The notes: generated from the sequence alone by a model not told the origin. A DNA stretch of 9,021 nt from Verrucomicrobiota bacterium (GCA_026398285.1 JAPLTI010000279.1:1-9021), one strand, 5' to 3'. Counted from the stretch's first letter, positions 1 through 5,817 are shown. A program made the numbers and translations.

Positions 1-36
1 TGAAATTTGAATTTCATCTAAAAAAGCGATGCTGTT

Positions 37-95
37 CATTCGCGAAGCAAATGGAGCAGTGATTTTGAAGGACTATCTGCAAGCTTGATTGCGAG
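37..95. repeat. dispersed repeat, copy A (partner at 2628-2687)
   Basis: This stretch aligns by eye, base for base in most columns, with 2628-2687. Both read CATT(T/C)GCG(A/G)AGC(A/G)AATGGA, continue through a diverged middle, and share ATCTGCAAGC and TTGCGAG near the end. Copy B contains a clean hairpin (GCAAGC, CT, GCTTGC) that is degenerate here. Copy B lies inside the disrupted ATPase linker, so this is a mobile or recombining dispersed sequence and not part of a gene. Confidence 0.55.
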
Positions 96-150
96 TGGGC
101 CGGCAAAGGCACTGACAGCCCGGGCACAGGGCGTGCAAGCATTGCTTTTT

Positions 151-184
151 TCATCCGTGGCCATCCGCGAAATCCGTGGTTCAA
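151..184 (-). repeat. 'ACCACGGAT' type dispersed repeat
   Basis: Read on the minus strand, this has ACCACGGAT, a short spacer, then GCCACGGATGA. Relatives are at 2560-2590 (plus orientation, ACCACGGATATCACC then ATCACGGATGC), 2741-2768 and 7902-7960. Such A-C-C-A-C-(A/G)-GAT runs occur many times per genome in some environmental bacteria. They are read in some frames as TTDG or NHG-type peptides, which are not real protein domains. Confidence 0.5.
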
Positions 185-228
185 AACTCATCGCACAACG
201 CGCTTCCACTCCAGCTTCGCAGCCTCTG

Positions 229-414
229 CTATCCAGAAGCTTTCGCGGTATCTTCTTTCGGCTCTTTCTGCCCATTCGAGCAGGGCTCCTCGTTGGGCGA
301 AAATTCCTGAGCCTTTTCCACCTGCATCCAAAATCGCTCGGCTGTCATTCGCGGCTGTTTCCGGATCAATTCCAGTATTCCCTGCGGGCTCAATAATACT
401 TTTTCCATTTCCAT
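229..414 (-). CDS. small hypothetical protein (61 aa)
   Basis: I do not recognise this gene. The 61-aa product begins MEMEKVLLSPQGILELIR, has a plausible amphipathic helical N-terminal half and ends in a charged, Lys/Glu-rich tail. A second frame starting at 421 overlaps almost all of it, but its composition looks less protein-like. It follows the permease gene on the same strand after a 110-bp gap holding a palindrome (433-448). No Shine-Dalgarno sequence is evident. It could be a remnant truncated by the repeats to its left, or a small partner gene. Confidence 0.35.
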   Translation of the reverse strand: MEMEKVLLSPQGILELIRKQPRMTAERFWMQVEKAQEFSPNEEPCSNGQKEPKEDTAKASG

Positions 415-432
415 GATTCATTAAACTTTTAG

Positions 433-448
433 TTTTGACTTGTCAAAA
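433..448. repeat. perfect 16-bp palindrome
   Basis: TTTTGAC, TT, GTCAAAA forms two perfect 7-bp arms around 2 bp, in the 110-bp gap between the permease stop and the small gene at 414. It could be an operator or a weak terminator stem. Read on the minus strand it contains TTGACA, but the best -10-like hexamer (TTTAAT, 420-425) is 15 bp away and too close to the ATG at 414, so I do not call a promoter. Confidence 0.4.
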
Positions 449-524
449 TCGGGTTAACTTGCGTCTTGGCGATGTGGCGGGTAGGGTTATTGTTGCGAGC
501 GCAATTTTGAGGCCACGGCGCCGG

Positions 525-1385
525 CTAAGCAATGTCCACAAAAGTTTTTTCCGCTTTGTTGAATGCAAGCACGCCGGTGGCCAGAACCACGAGGGTGAAG
601 AGGATGGATAGCGTAAAGTCGCCGCCCACCCCACCCGCCTGTCCAAGAAACATATGCCGGATGGTGACGACAGGCATTTCCATGGGGTTCAGCGAAGAGA
701 CCCAGCGCCATTTCTCGGGGATCTGCGAAACAGGATAAATGATCGGCGTGGCATACATCCAGAGCTGAATGATGGTGCCGGTGAGAAATCCGAGGTCACG
801 GTATTTCGCGGTAAGCGCGGAAAGCCATAGGCCCACGCCAAGTCCAAGAGCGGAAATTTGTAGGACAACGAGAGGAAACAGCAGCAAATCCCAGCCGGGC
901 TGGATCGAAGGGCCGGCCGAGGTGAAAAACTTAAAATAGCACCAGAAGCCAAGAAGAGTCACCAACTGGATGGCCAAGGCAATGAAACTCGAAACCACAG
1001 CCGCCAGCGGCACAACCATTCTCGGAAAATACACTTTTCCGAAAAGGCCGAGATTGGAAGTCAGTGTAGAGGAGGTGGAGTTGAGCGTTCGGGAGAAAAA
1101 GTTCCACCCAAGCAACCCGGCTAGGTAAAACAACATGGGCGGCATGCCATCCGTGGGGATTTTTGCCACTTTCCCGAAGATGACCGTGAAAACAACTGTG
1201 GTGAGGAGGGGCTGGATAATAAACCAAAGCGGGCCGAGAACGGTTTGCTTGTAGTTTGAAACAAAGTCCCTGTGGACAAGGAGGAAAAGCAAATCGCGAT
1301 ACCGCCATATTTCAGCAAGGTCAACGCCCCGCCAGCCGCGCGTTGCTTTTATAACTATCTCATTTTCAATTGCAGGACTTGTCAT
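525..1385 (-). CDS. ABC-2 type polysaccharide export permease (Wzm/TagG/KpsM-like)
   Basis: The 286-aa product is the membrane subunit of an ABC exporter that moves undecaprenyl-linked polysaccharide (O-antigen, capsule or teichoic-type polymer) across the inner membrane. The N-terminal amphipathic stretch has the family pattern RYRDLLFLLVHRDF followed by KQTVLGPLWFIIQP (residues 28-59). About six hydrophobic segments follow, near residues 50-72, 84-98, 125-152, 167-193, 200-219 and 257-275. KYRDL (194-198), YATPIIYP (211-218) and NPM (233-235) are typical of the family. Length and C-terminus look complete, so the gene seems intact. The ATG at 1385 has no clear Shine-Dalgarno. It lies 59 bp downstream of the GbsR-like regulator on the same strand, so cotranscription is likely. 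The cognate ATPase at 2970-2121 is broken, so a partner elsewhere would be needed. Confidence 0.93.
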   Translation of the reverse strand: MTSPAIENEIVIKATRGWRGVDLAEIWRYRDLLFLLVHRDFVSNYKQTVLGPLWFIIQPLLTTVVFTVIFGKVAKIPTDGMPPMLFYLAGLLGWNFFSRTLNSTSSTLTSNLGLFGKVYFPRMVVPLAAVVSSFIALAIQLVTLLGFWCYFKFFTSAGPSIQPGWDLLLFPLVVLQISALGLGVGLWLSALTAKYRDLGFLTGTIIQLWMYATPIIYPVSQIPEKWRWVSSLNPMEMPVVTIRHMFLGQAGGVGGDFTLSILFTLVVLATGVLAFNKAEKTFVDIA

Positions 1386-1444
1386 AAGTAAAAAGTGAGG
1401 TCATATTTTTGGAGAAGTTTTTTTGAGGCAGCCTAAACTCGCAG

Positions 1445-2047
1445 TCAGAATTTGCCGGCGAGGACTTTGATTAGCGGAAGGGCTTTGCCGAAGAATTTAT
1501 ACCAGCCGGCGATCTGGCCGAGGCGGGATTTTTCGAAGTGAGCGGTTGGTGAGGCCGGGTCGATGCTGGACTCGAGGATGCTCAGACGGTTTGGGCCATT
1601 TTCGAGATGGGGGTCGATGCGATCGCGGAGGTAGCCGCTGGCGAGCTTGCGCAGGCCGGTTTCGGCGGTGAAGTGCTCTTTGCGGATGCCGGCCAAGTAG
1701 ACTTGGTTCACGGCGCCGAGGGAGCGGAGCCAGCGCAGGCCTTCGCTCGCGGAGCCGCGACTGAGCTGCAGGCGTAGCTGCACATCGTCGAGCGAGAGAG
1801 GTTCCGGAGTGCTGAAGAGGAGGCCGTAAATTTCACCGATGGAACGAGGCAGCGAGAGGGCTCCGAAGACATGGATAAAAAGTGCGACGGACTCGAGCTG
1901 AAAGGCGCTGAGCGGCGGAGTCGGCGATGTCTGGAGATTCGCTCCCAGTGAGGTTCGCAAGGCTTTTGATTTTTTTACAGACAAGCTGCCGCCCTTGGTA
2001 AAAGGGGCGTCTTTTACCGGTGGCATGGTAAGAATATTGTTTTCCAC
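1445..2047 (-). CDS. GbsR/MarR-like winged-helix transcriptional regulator
   Basis: The 200-aa product carries a winged helix-turn-helix core at about residues 48-115: FIHVFGALSLPRSIGEIYGLL, then PEPLSLDDV and LSRGSASEGLRWLRSLGAV. This matches the GbsR-type branch of the MarR superfamily, in which LSRGSASEGLRWL is the recognition-helix region. The C-terminal third (LRKLASGYLRDRIDP onward) resembles the helical dimerisation part and ends in a hydrophobic helix. The start chosen is GTG at 2047, with AGAGG three bases upstream; the alternative ATG at 2026 lacks such a site. Homologues often sit beside exopolysaccharide genes, which fits the permease downstream. A palindrome just upstream (2095-2122) overlaps a candidate promoter and could be its own operator. 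The first 45 residues are low in complexity and poorly conserved. Confidence 0.85.
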   Translation of the reverse strand: MENNILTMPPVKDAPFTKGGSLSVKKSKALRTSLGANLQTSPTPPLSAFQLESVALFIHVFGALSLPRSIGEIYGLLFSTPEPLSLDDVQLRLQLSRGSASEGLRWLRSLGAVNQVYLAGIRKEHFTAETGLRKLASGYLRDRIDPHLENGPNRLSILESSIDPASPTAHFEKSRLGQIAGWYKFFGKALPLIKVLAGKF

Positions 2048-2077
2048 GAGCCTCTGTGAGGGGGGATGACGATGGAT

Positions 2078-2105
2078 AGGATATGCGATTTTTAAAAATG
2101 TTCAA
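2078..2105 (-). promoter_or_regulatory. candidate promoter of the GbsR-like gene
   Basis: On the minus strand, TTGAAC (2105-2100) and TATCCT (2083-2078) are separated by 16 bp. They match the -35 and -10 consensus at about four of six positions each. A transcript would start near 2071, giving a leader of about 24 nt before the GTG at 2047. The -35 lies within an arm of the palindrome at 2095-2122, so a repressor bound there would block it. This is inference from pattern only. Confidence 0.35.
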
Positions 2106-2122
2106 TATTTTTTGAACATTTT
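2095..2122. repeat. AT-rich inverted repeat, candidate operator
   Basis: AAAATGTTCAA (2095-2105) and TTGAACATTTT (2112-2122) are perfect 11-bp arms around a TATTTT loop. The element overlaps the stop codon of the truncated ATPase remnant and lies 48 bp upstream of the regulator's GTG start. The arms are AT-rich and lack a GC stem, so an operator is likelier than a strong intrinsic terminator. Confidence 0.55.
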
Positions 2123-2483
2123 ATTTAACTTGTCGAAGGGCTTTCTGGGTGGGCACCCGAGCACAGCCAGAAAACTCCACAATCTCATCGAACTTCCGCG
2201 CGATCTCGGCCTTCCGCATTCCCAAAATCGCTCCGTTCAGGAAAATGTTCTCGCGACCCGTCAATTCCGGATGGAACCCCGTGCCGACCTCAAGCAATGA
2301 AGCAATCCTACCTTTAACCTTGATCTGCCCCGAACTCTGAGTGGTAACCCGCGAAAGAATCTTGAGCAAAGTGGATTTGCCGGCCCCATTCCGCCCGATG
2401 ATTCCGAGGACCTCGCCGCGCTTGACCTCGAACGAAACATCCTTGAGCGCGTAGACGCAGTCCGACTGCGCCTGCGGCGCAGA

Positions 2484-2539
2484 GACGAGAGACGAGAGTC
2501 GAGAGTCGAGAGTCGAGAGTCGAGGGTCGAGAGTCGAGG
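2484..2539. repeat. heptamer tandem array, 8 units of GTCGAGA type
   Basis: Eight consecutive 7-bp units start at 2484: GACGAGA twice, GTCGAGA three times, GTCGAGG, GTCGAGA and GTCGAGG. The array lies in the linker of the ATPase remnant, exactly where the reading frame changes. Seven is not a multiple of three, so a change in unit number shifts the downstream frame. Shorter arrays of the same unit are at 5949-5983 and 8248-8275. Confidence 0.85.
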
Positions 2540-2627
2540 GCAGAAGAAGAAGATTTTTTACCACGGATATCACCAATTATCACGGATGCAGAATCCGAAC
2601 CAGTTTTGTCCCCGGAAGCGCGGGAGT

Positions 2628-2687
2628 CATTTGCGGAGCGAATGGAAGCGAGTTTTTCGGAGTCCATCTGCAAGCCTGCTTGCGAGT
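2628..2687. repeat. dispersed repeat, copy B (partner at 37-95)
   Basis: It aligns by eye with 37-95 over about 60 bp, sharing ATCTGCAAGC and TTGCGAG toward the end. It holds a hairpin with 6-bp arms (GCAAGC, CT, GCTTGC; 2670-2683) and lies within the ATPase linker insert. Confidence 0.5.
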
Positions 2688-2970
2688 TGCCTTCCAAAAA
2701 CTCCGCTGAATCAGCACGCTGATTCCCGCCCGCGCCTCCCTCCGTGCTCTCGGTGTCCTCGGTGGTTAGATTTCTTTTTGCTGTCTTGGCGCCCGTCGCC
2801 GCCTTCGTCCGATCATTCACCTCCCCGATCTTGAGATAAGGATCCTCCTTCCCGCGCACGCGATGCCACCACCGATTGACATCATGCGCGAGCGACCCCG
2901 TCCCCACCTCCCCGAGGCGGTAGAGCTTGGAGATGTTTTCAACGCGAATTACAACATCCCGATCAGACAT

Positions 2971-3060
2971 TTTTTGACATAATTAACAGAATTAAAGAAT
3001 TTTACACAATAAACTATTAAACTAGGGGTCAGTGTTCATTTTCTTTCACTTTTACAGAAC
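2971..3060. other. AT-rich leader between the RHH gene and the ATPase remnant
   Basis: This 90-bp gap is strongly AT-rich, unlike its flanks. On the minus strand it would be the leader of the ATPase remnant. It holds -10-like hexamers such as TAAAAT but no convincing -35 partner and no Shine-Dalgarno before ATG 2970, so no promoter is called. Confidence 0.4.
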
Positions 3061-3309
3061 TCACTTCTGCGGAATGCGATCCCATTCGTGCTCGGGCTCG
3101 ACATCTGGGATTTTGTCGAGAATCCGGCGGATCGCTTGCGGGTTCACCAAAGCACCTCTTTGCTTCAAAATGTCTTGGGTTTCCCATACAGCGACCTTTT
3201 CCGCAGCCGCCGAGGCGAGAAATTGGGATGGCGACATCCCTTCTCCTCCAGCCAGGCGGTGGATGTGTTTAGCCAGTGAGTCGGGCAGTTCAACGGTAAT
3301 GGTGCTCAT
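3061..3309 (-). CDS. ribbon-helix-helix (CopG/Arc-like) antitoxin
   Basis: The 82-aa product starts STITVELPDSLAKHIHRLA, a canonical ribbon-helix-helix opening in which the ITVELPD strand contacts DNA in a dimer. The second helix reads SPSQFLASAAAEKVAVW. The C-terminal tail (about residues 46-82) is charged and probably binds and neutralises the toxin. Its ATG shares ATGA with the PIN gene stop (3306-3309), so the two are translationally coupled. The antitoxin is the second gene, opposite to the usual vapBC order. By analogy with VapB-type proteins it would repress its own operon. Family assignment rests on the N-terminal motif and context. Confidence 0.82.
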   Translation of the reverse strand: MSTITVELPDSLAKHIHRLAGGEGMSPSQFLASAAAEKVAVWETQDILKQRGALVNPQAIRRILDKIPDVEPEHEWDRIPQK

Positions 3310-3719
3310 AGCAGGGTTGTTTTTTCAATAAATGCGTAGGGTGTTTGGATTTCAATGCCAAATTGCAAAGCAGCTCCGAAGTCTTTGGTATTATCTGTGA
3401 TAATGGTTGTTGCCGACCCGGCGATTGCCAACTCAAGAACCATGTCATCATTGAGGTCTGGAAGAGTGGGTCTCCAAAGGTAAAAAATTCGGGGCTTCCT
3501 GCCATAGGCGGCCAAGGCATTGAGAATCTGATCGATCTCTGCGATGGACAAATTTGATACGACGCCAGGTCTTTTGAGAACTTCCTCGTATTCCAAAAAG
3601 AGCGGCACGGAGATGAGAAAATCCAAGCGTTTTTCGATCATTGCGCTTAAAATTCGATAGGAAGCGCCCTTCTTGGATCGGGCTCCGGCGATGATTACAT
3701 TTGTATCAACAACAATCAC
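3306..3719 (-). CDS. PIN-domain toxin (COG1569-like, VapC-related RNase)
   Basis: The 137-aa product opens with IVVDTNVIIAG, the classical first strand of a PIN nuclease with acidic D5. Further acidic residues expected in the metal site are E43 to E46 in LFLEYEEVL, D88/D91/D92 in DLNDDMVLELA, and D109/D113 in ITDNTKDF. This order fits the 'putative toxin component, PIN family' group, and the length is normal for a single PIN domain. Such proteins cleave RNA with Mg2+ or Mn2+. The start is GTG at 3719, chosen because it gives the conserved N-terminus. The bases before it are A-rich, and spacing is too short for a good ribosome site. It is the first gene of the pair and overlaps the antitoxin by 4 nt. 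Confidence 0.88.
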   Translation of the reverse strand: MIVVDTNVIIAGARSKKGASYRILSAMIEKRLDFLISVPLFLEYEEVLKRPGVVSNLSIAEIDQILNALAAYGRKPRIFYLWRPTLPDLNDDMVLELAIAGSATTIITDNTKDFGAALQFGIEIQTPYAFIEKTTLL

Positions 3720-3751
3720 CTTTTAAATATTTCAAAATGGTGCAAATCTTA

Positions 3752-3787
3752 TACTCGTTACTCGTTACAGCTGACTTCATCGGCTTC
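3752..3787. repeat. 36-bp dispersed repeat with triloop hairpin (left copy)
   Basis: It matches 5826-5861 at 32 of 36 positions in the same orientation, and all four differences are transitions. It contains a hairpin with 7-bp arms and a TTC loop (3769-3785: AGCTGAC, TTC, ATCGGCT). In this copy the arms need G-T pairing. It lies between the PIN gene and DUF2283. Confidence 0.7.
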
Positions 3788-3793
3788 AGCAAC

Positions 3794-3991
3794 TCAACTT
3801 GCGAGAGCGTAATCTATTGCTTTAGGGTTATCTACTCGTTTGCTGGCATTGAGGATTTCCAATCCGACAATGTTTCCTTCGACATCATAATCTAAAATAA
3901 CGCCGGGCTTGGCTTCGTCGCTTTCTTCCACCGCCGCATCGCTCAAAACGATGGTGAGTGCATCAACTTCGGGATCATAGGTTACTTTCAT
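3794..3991 (-). CDS. DUF2283 domain protein, probable antitoxin partner
   Basis: The 65-aa product matches the DUF2283 pattern: MKVTYDPEVDALTIVL, a short acidic turn (EESDEAKPGV), then ILDYDVEGNIVGLEILNAS. The domain is a small beta-rich fold usually coded next to DUF4258, and the pair is predicted to be a toxin-antitoxin system, though I know of little direct biochemistry. Its ATG shares ATGA with the stop of the upstream DUF4258 gene (3988-3991), so coupling is likely. Length is typical for the family and nothing appears missing. The stop is close to a dispersed hairpin repeat. Confidence 0.88.
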   Translation of the reverse strand: MKVTYDPEVDALTIVLSDAAVEESDEAKPGVILDYDVEGNIVGLEILNASKRVDNPKAIDYALAS

Positions 3992-4242
3992 ATTTTCCAG
4001 TATTTTTTAATTTTTGTTGTTCGATATATTGTCACGATATTTTTAGGATTTGAGGCGTCGTTGATAATCGCTCTCAAGAGACCTGGCTTGCCATTCTTCG
4101 TGCTAAGGCATTGGTAGCAAACAAGTCCTCCATGCGCTTCCACTATTTGGTCCGGATGGTTCATGAGCGATTCGACCTGCTCAAGAGAAATTTGACGCCG
4201 AGCCATTTCCTCAACGGCATGCTTGGAAATCGAGAATTTCAA
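3988..4242 (-). CDS. DUF4258 domain protein, probable RNase-like toxin partner
   Basis: The 84-aa product shows the DUF4258 layout: SKHAVEEMARRQIS near the N-terminus (H8 and R15/R16 in the conserved helix), LVCYQCLSTKNGKPGLLRAII in the middle and VTIYRTTKIKKYW at the end. DUF4258 is related to small BrnT/RelE-like folds and is predicted to be the toxin half of a pair with DUF2283. The chosen start is TTG at 4242, giving the usual KFSISKHA opening. The insertion sequence begins at 4244, one base before this codon, so the native promoter and ribosome site have been moved beyond 5817. Expression, if any, would depend on the element. The transposase frame can be extended upstream over this gene on the other strand, but that extension is not coding. 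Confidence 0.85.
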   Translation of the reverse strand: MKFSISKHAVEEMARRQISLEQVESLMNHPDQIVEAHGGLVCYQCLSTKNGKPGLLRAIINDASNPKNIVTIYRTTKIKKYWKI

Positions 4243-4243
4243 A

Positions 4244-4264
4244 CTAGCAGCCTGTCGGACTTAA
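4244..4264. repeat. left terminal inverted repeat of the IS
   Basis: The core is CAGCCTGTCGGACTTAA (4248-4264) preceded by CTAG. It matches the reverse complement of 5797-5817 except for AC versus GG in the middle. Confidence 0.9.
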
Positions 4265-4302
4265 CATCTGAAGTTGGCCTAATTCTTGCTGTGCAATTTG
4301 AT

Positions 4303-5673
4303 ATGGCAAAATTCGTCAACATCGACCGCGATACACCCATGCTGCTTCCTCCTGACATGCGAGACTGGGTCCCAAGCAACCATCTCGTCCATTTCATGAT
4401 TGATGCCATTGAGTCGGTGGATACATCCATGGCTCAAATCAATCATCGGGGCACCGGCAGTGAGCAATATCCTCCAGCCATGCTTTTGGCGCTTTTGGTT
4501 TATTCCTACTGCACGGGAATATTTTCCAGCAGGCAGATCGAGCGCTCCAGCCACACCGATGTGGCCGTGCGCTTTGTGTGTGCGAATACCCATCCCGACC
4601 ATGACACCATTTGCACATTCCGGCGAAATAACGGCGCGCTCCTCCATCGAGCATTTGCCCAGATTTTGGAAATGGCTGCACAGTGCGGGGTCTTGAAAGT
4701 CGGGCAGGTTACCGTTGCCATCGATGGCACGAAAGTTTTGGCAAACGCCAGCAAGCACGCCGCTGTGAGCTATGGCCACGCCGAACAAAAGCTCAACGAT
4801 CTGGAAATGGAAATCAAAGAGCTGCTTGCAAAAGCCGAGCAAGCCGATTCCACGCCACTTCAAGACGGGTTGACGATTCCTGATGAGGTCCAGCGGCGCG
4901 AGGAACGCCAAGCCGCACTGCGTCGCGCCAAGGTGGAAATGGAGGCGCGAGCCTATGCGCGATTCCAAGCGGAATCAGCCCAATACGAGGCAAAAATGGC
5001 CGCCCGCGAAGCTCTTGTGGATAGTGGAAAAAAGCCACGCGGTCGCGCACCCGACGCTCCGAGCGCAACCCCCGAAGCGAAAGACCAAGTCAATTTCACC
5101 GACGAGGAAAGCCGTATTATGAAAACCAAAGACGGCTTCCAACAATGCTACAACGCCCAGGCCGGAGTGGACACCGACTCTCGTTTGATCGTCGGCCAGC
5201 GCGTGAGCCAATCGCCCAACGACAAGCAGGAACTGGCAGAGGACTTGAAAGCGGTGAAAGAAAATGTGAGCCCCGCCATTGTGCTCGTGGATAGCGGCTT
5301 TGTGAGCGAATCGGCCGTCTCAACTGTTGAGGCGGAAAATCCCGGCCTTGAAATTCTTGCCGCGATGAAACGCGAGCCTCATGGACGCACCGTCAAGCAA
5401 TTGGAGAAGAGCGAAAATCCCGAACCTCCGCCAGAGGATGCCGATTTTGGAGACAAGATGAAGTATCGAACATCTACCGCATCCGGACGAGCGCTCTACA
5501 AGTTGAGACAGCAGACAGTGGAACCCATCTTTGGAATCATCAAGGAAGCGATGGGATTTCGGCGATTTTCATTACGAGGGCATGCAAAAGTGAGTTTGGA
5601 ATGGAATCTGGTTTGCCTGGCCTACAACCTCAAACGCCTCCACATCGTTGGAGCCAAGCTCCGCGCGGCATGA
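4303..5673 (+). CDS. IS1182-family transposase (DUF772 plus DDE_Tnp_1_6)
   Basis: The ATG at 4303 gives 456 aa opening MAKFVNIDRDTPMLLPPDM, the usual start of this family; an upstream extension would cross the terminal repeat and is rejected. The N-terminal DUF772 region (about 15-105) has PPAMLLALLVYSYCTGIFSS and TICTFRR. The DDE catalytic acids are probably D141 in VAIDGTK, D330 in IVLVDSGF and E407 in EPIFGIIKEAMGFRRF. Between the first and second acids is a highly charged, probably coiled-coil region (about 165-240), as is normal here. The C-terminus (WNLVCLAYNLKRL) is complete. All motifs are present with no frameshift, so the enzyme is plausibly active. It is the only gene on the plus strand. 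Confidence 0.95.
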   Translation: MAKFVNIDRDTPMLLPPDMRDWVPSNHLVHFMIDAIESVDTSMAQINHRGTGSEQYPPAMLLALLVYSYCTGIFSSRQIERSSHTDVAVRFVCANTHPDHDTICTFRRNNGALLHRAFAQILEMAAQCGVLKVGQVTVAIDGTKVLANASKHAAVSYGHAEQKLNDLEMEIKELLAKAEQADSTPLQDGLTIPDEVQRREERQAALRRAKVEMEARAYARFQAESAQYEAKMAAREALVDSGKKPRGRAPDAPSATPEAKDQVNFTDEESRIMKTKDGFQQCYNAQAGVDTDSRLIVGQRVSQSPNDKQELAEDLKAVKENVSPAIVLVDSGFVSESAVSTVEAENPGLEILAAMKREPHGRTVKQLEKSENPEPPPEDADFGDKMKYRTSTASGRALYKLRQQTVEPIFGIIKEAMGFRRFSLRGHAKVSLEWNLVCLAYNLKRLHIVGAKLRAA

Positions 5674-5796
5674 TGGAGGCACGAATCAGGCCCTTTCATA
5701 AAGTTTGAAGACAAAATGACAGAATATAGACCCTTCAAAAATCAAAAAGCCCGGTTTTTAAAAAATGGGAAATCCGAATTTTGGAGCTTCAAATTT

Positions 5797-5817
5797 TTAA
5801 CCCCGACAGGCTGCTAG
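5797..5817. repeat. right terminal inverted repeat of the IS
   Basis: It reads TTAACCCCGACAGGCTG followed by CTAG, complementary to 4244-4264 at 19 of 21 positions. It lies 124 bp after the transposase stop. Confidence 0.9.

Larger units (their letters stand above)
1..228. other. repeat-rich stretch without a convincing gene
   Basis: I see no credible gene here. The open frames on either strand have compositions expected of repeat-derived sequence. It holds a perfect 7-2-7 inverted repeat at 1-16 (TGAAATT, TG, AATTTCA), one copy of a dispersed repeat at 37-95, and one copy of an 'ACCACGGAT' type repeat at 151-184. An upstream gene could end or begin beyond the left edge. Confidence 0.5.
2451..2802 (-). 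repeat. composite of dispersed repeats inserted in the ATPase linker
   Basis: This 352-bp stretch separates the conserved GEVNDRTK from ALKDVSFEV in the ATPase remnant. It contains, in plus coordinates, the heptamer array (2484-2539), an 'ACCACGGAT' repeat (2560-2590), copy B of the 37-95 repeat (2628-2687) with hairpin GCAAGC/GCTTGC (2670-2683), a perfect palindrome AATCAGC, AC, GCTGATT (2709-2724), and TCCGTGCTCTCGGTGTCC with TCGGTGGTTA (2741-2768). The host frame stays open throughout. Another wzt-like fragment (7994-8236) carries different repeats at the same codon. Confidence 0.7.
2121..2970 (-). pseudogene. Wzt/TagH-like polysaccharide ABC transporter ATPase, frameshifted and C-terminally truncated
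   Basis: The first part, from ATG 2970, reads MSDRDVVIRVENISKLYRLG and continues to GEVNDRTK (residue 56), the N-terminal strand and variable linker of Wzt-type ATPases. The ATPase core resumes in a different frame at 2450 with ALKDVSFEVKRGEVLGIIG, then Walker A GRNGAGKST (2396 to about 2370) and GTGFHPELTGRENIFLNG, ending FDEIVEFSG. Between them lie about 350 bp of mixed dispersed repeats, where relatives usually have only a few codons. The frame change falls in a heptamer array (2484-2539). After FSG the sequence diverges and stops at 2121, so the Q-loop-distal half is missing, including the ABC signature, Walker B and the sugar-binding C-terminal domain. It therefore cannot be a working ATPase as it stands. 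Even re-fused, the product would be about 280 aa without catalytic motifs. Confidence 0.85.
4244..5817 (+). mobile_element. IS1182-family insertion sequence
   Basis: The element is about 1574 bp, bounded by near-perfect 21-bp terminal inverted repeats (4244-4264 and 5797-5817; 19 of 21 positions match), with one transposase gene. Both outer ends are CTAG, which could be the outermost terminal bases or a 4-bp target duplication, in which case the element proper is 4248-5813. It sits directly before the start of the DUF4258 gene. Removing the element and one CTAG would join the 36-bp repeat at 5826 to that gene's 5' end. One-sided fragments are absent, so the copy looks complete and fairly recent. 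Confidence 0.9.

Noticed and set aside
36..275. 79-codon minus-strand open frame at the left edge
   Set aside because: Its sequence is derived from the dispersed repeats at 37-95 and 151-184 and is not protein-like.
420..446. TTGACA with TTTAAT as a minus-strand promoter
   Set aside because: The spacer is only 15 bp and transcription would begin at the start codon of the 61-aa frame. The TTGACA is better explained as part of the palindrome.
2484..2539. Heptamer array as a CRISPR or iteron (replication origin) cluster
   Set aside because: There are no spacers and no replication gene nearby; the same degenerate unit recurs at cassette borders and is a simple tandem repeat.
4111..4302. 64-codon N-terminal extension of the transposase
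   Set aside because: It would run antisense through DUF4258 and across the left terminal repeat. The family start is the ATG at 4303, inside the element.
4279..4968. 229-codon minus-strand open frame inside the IS
   Set aside because: It is antisense to the transposase, has no recognisable motif, and such frames are common opposite GC-rich coding DNA.
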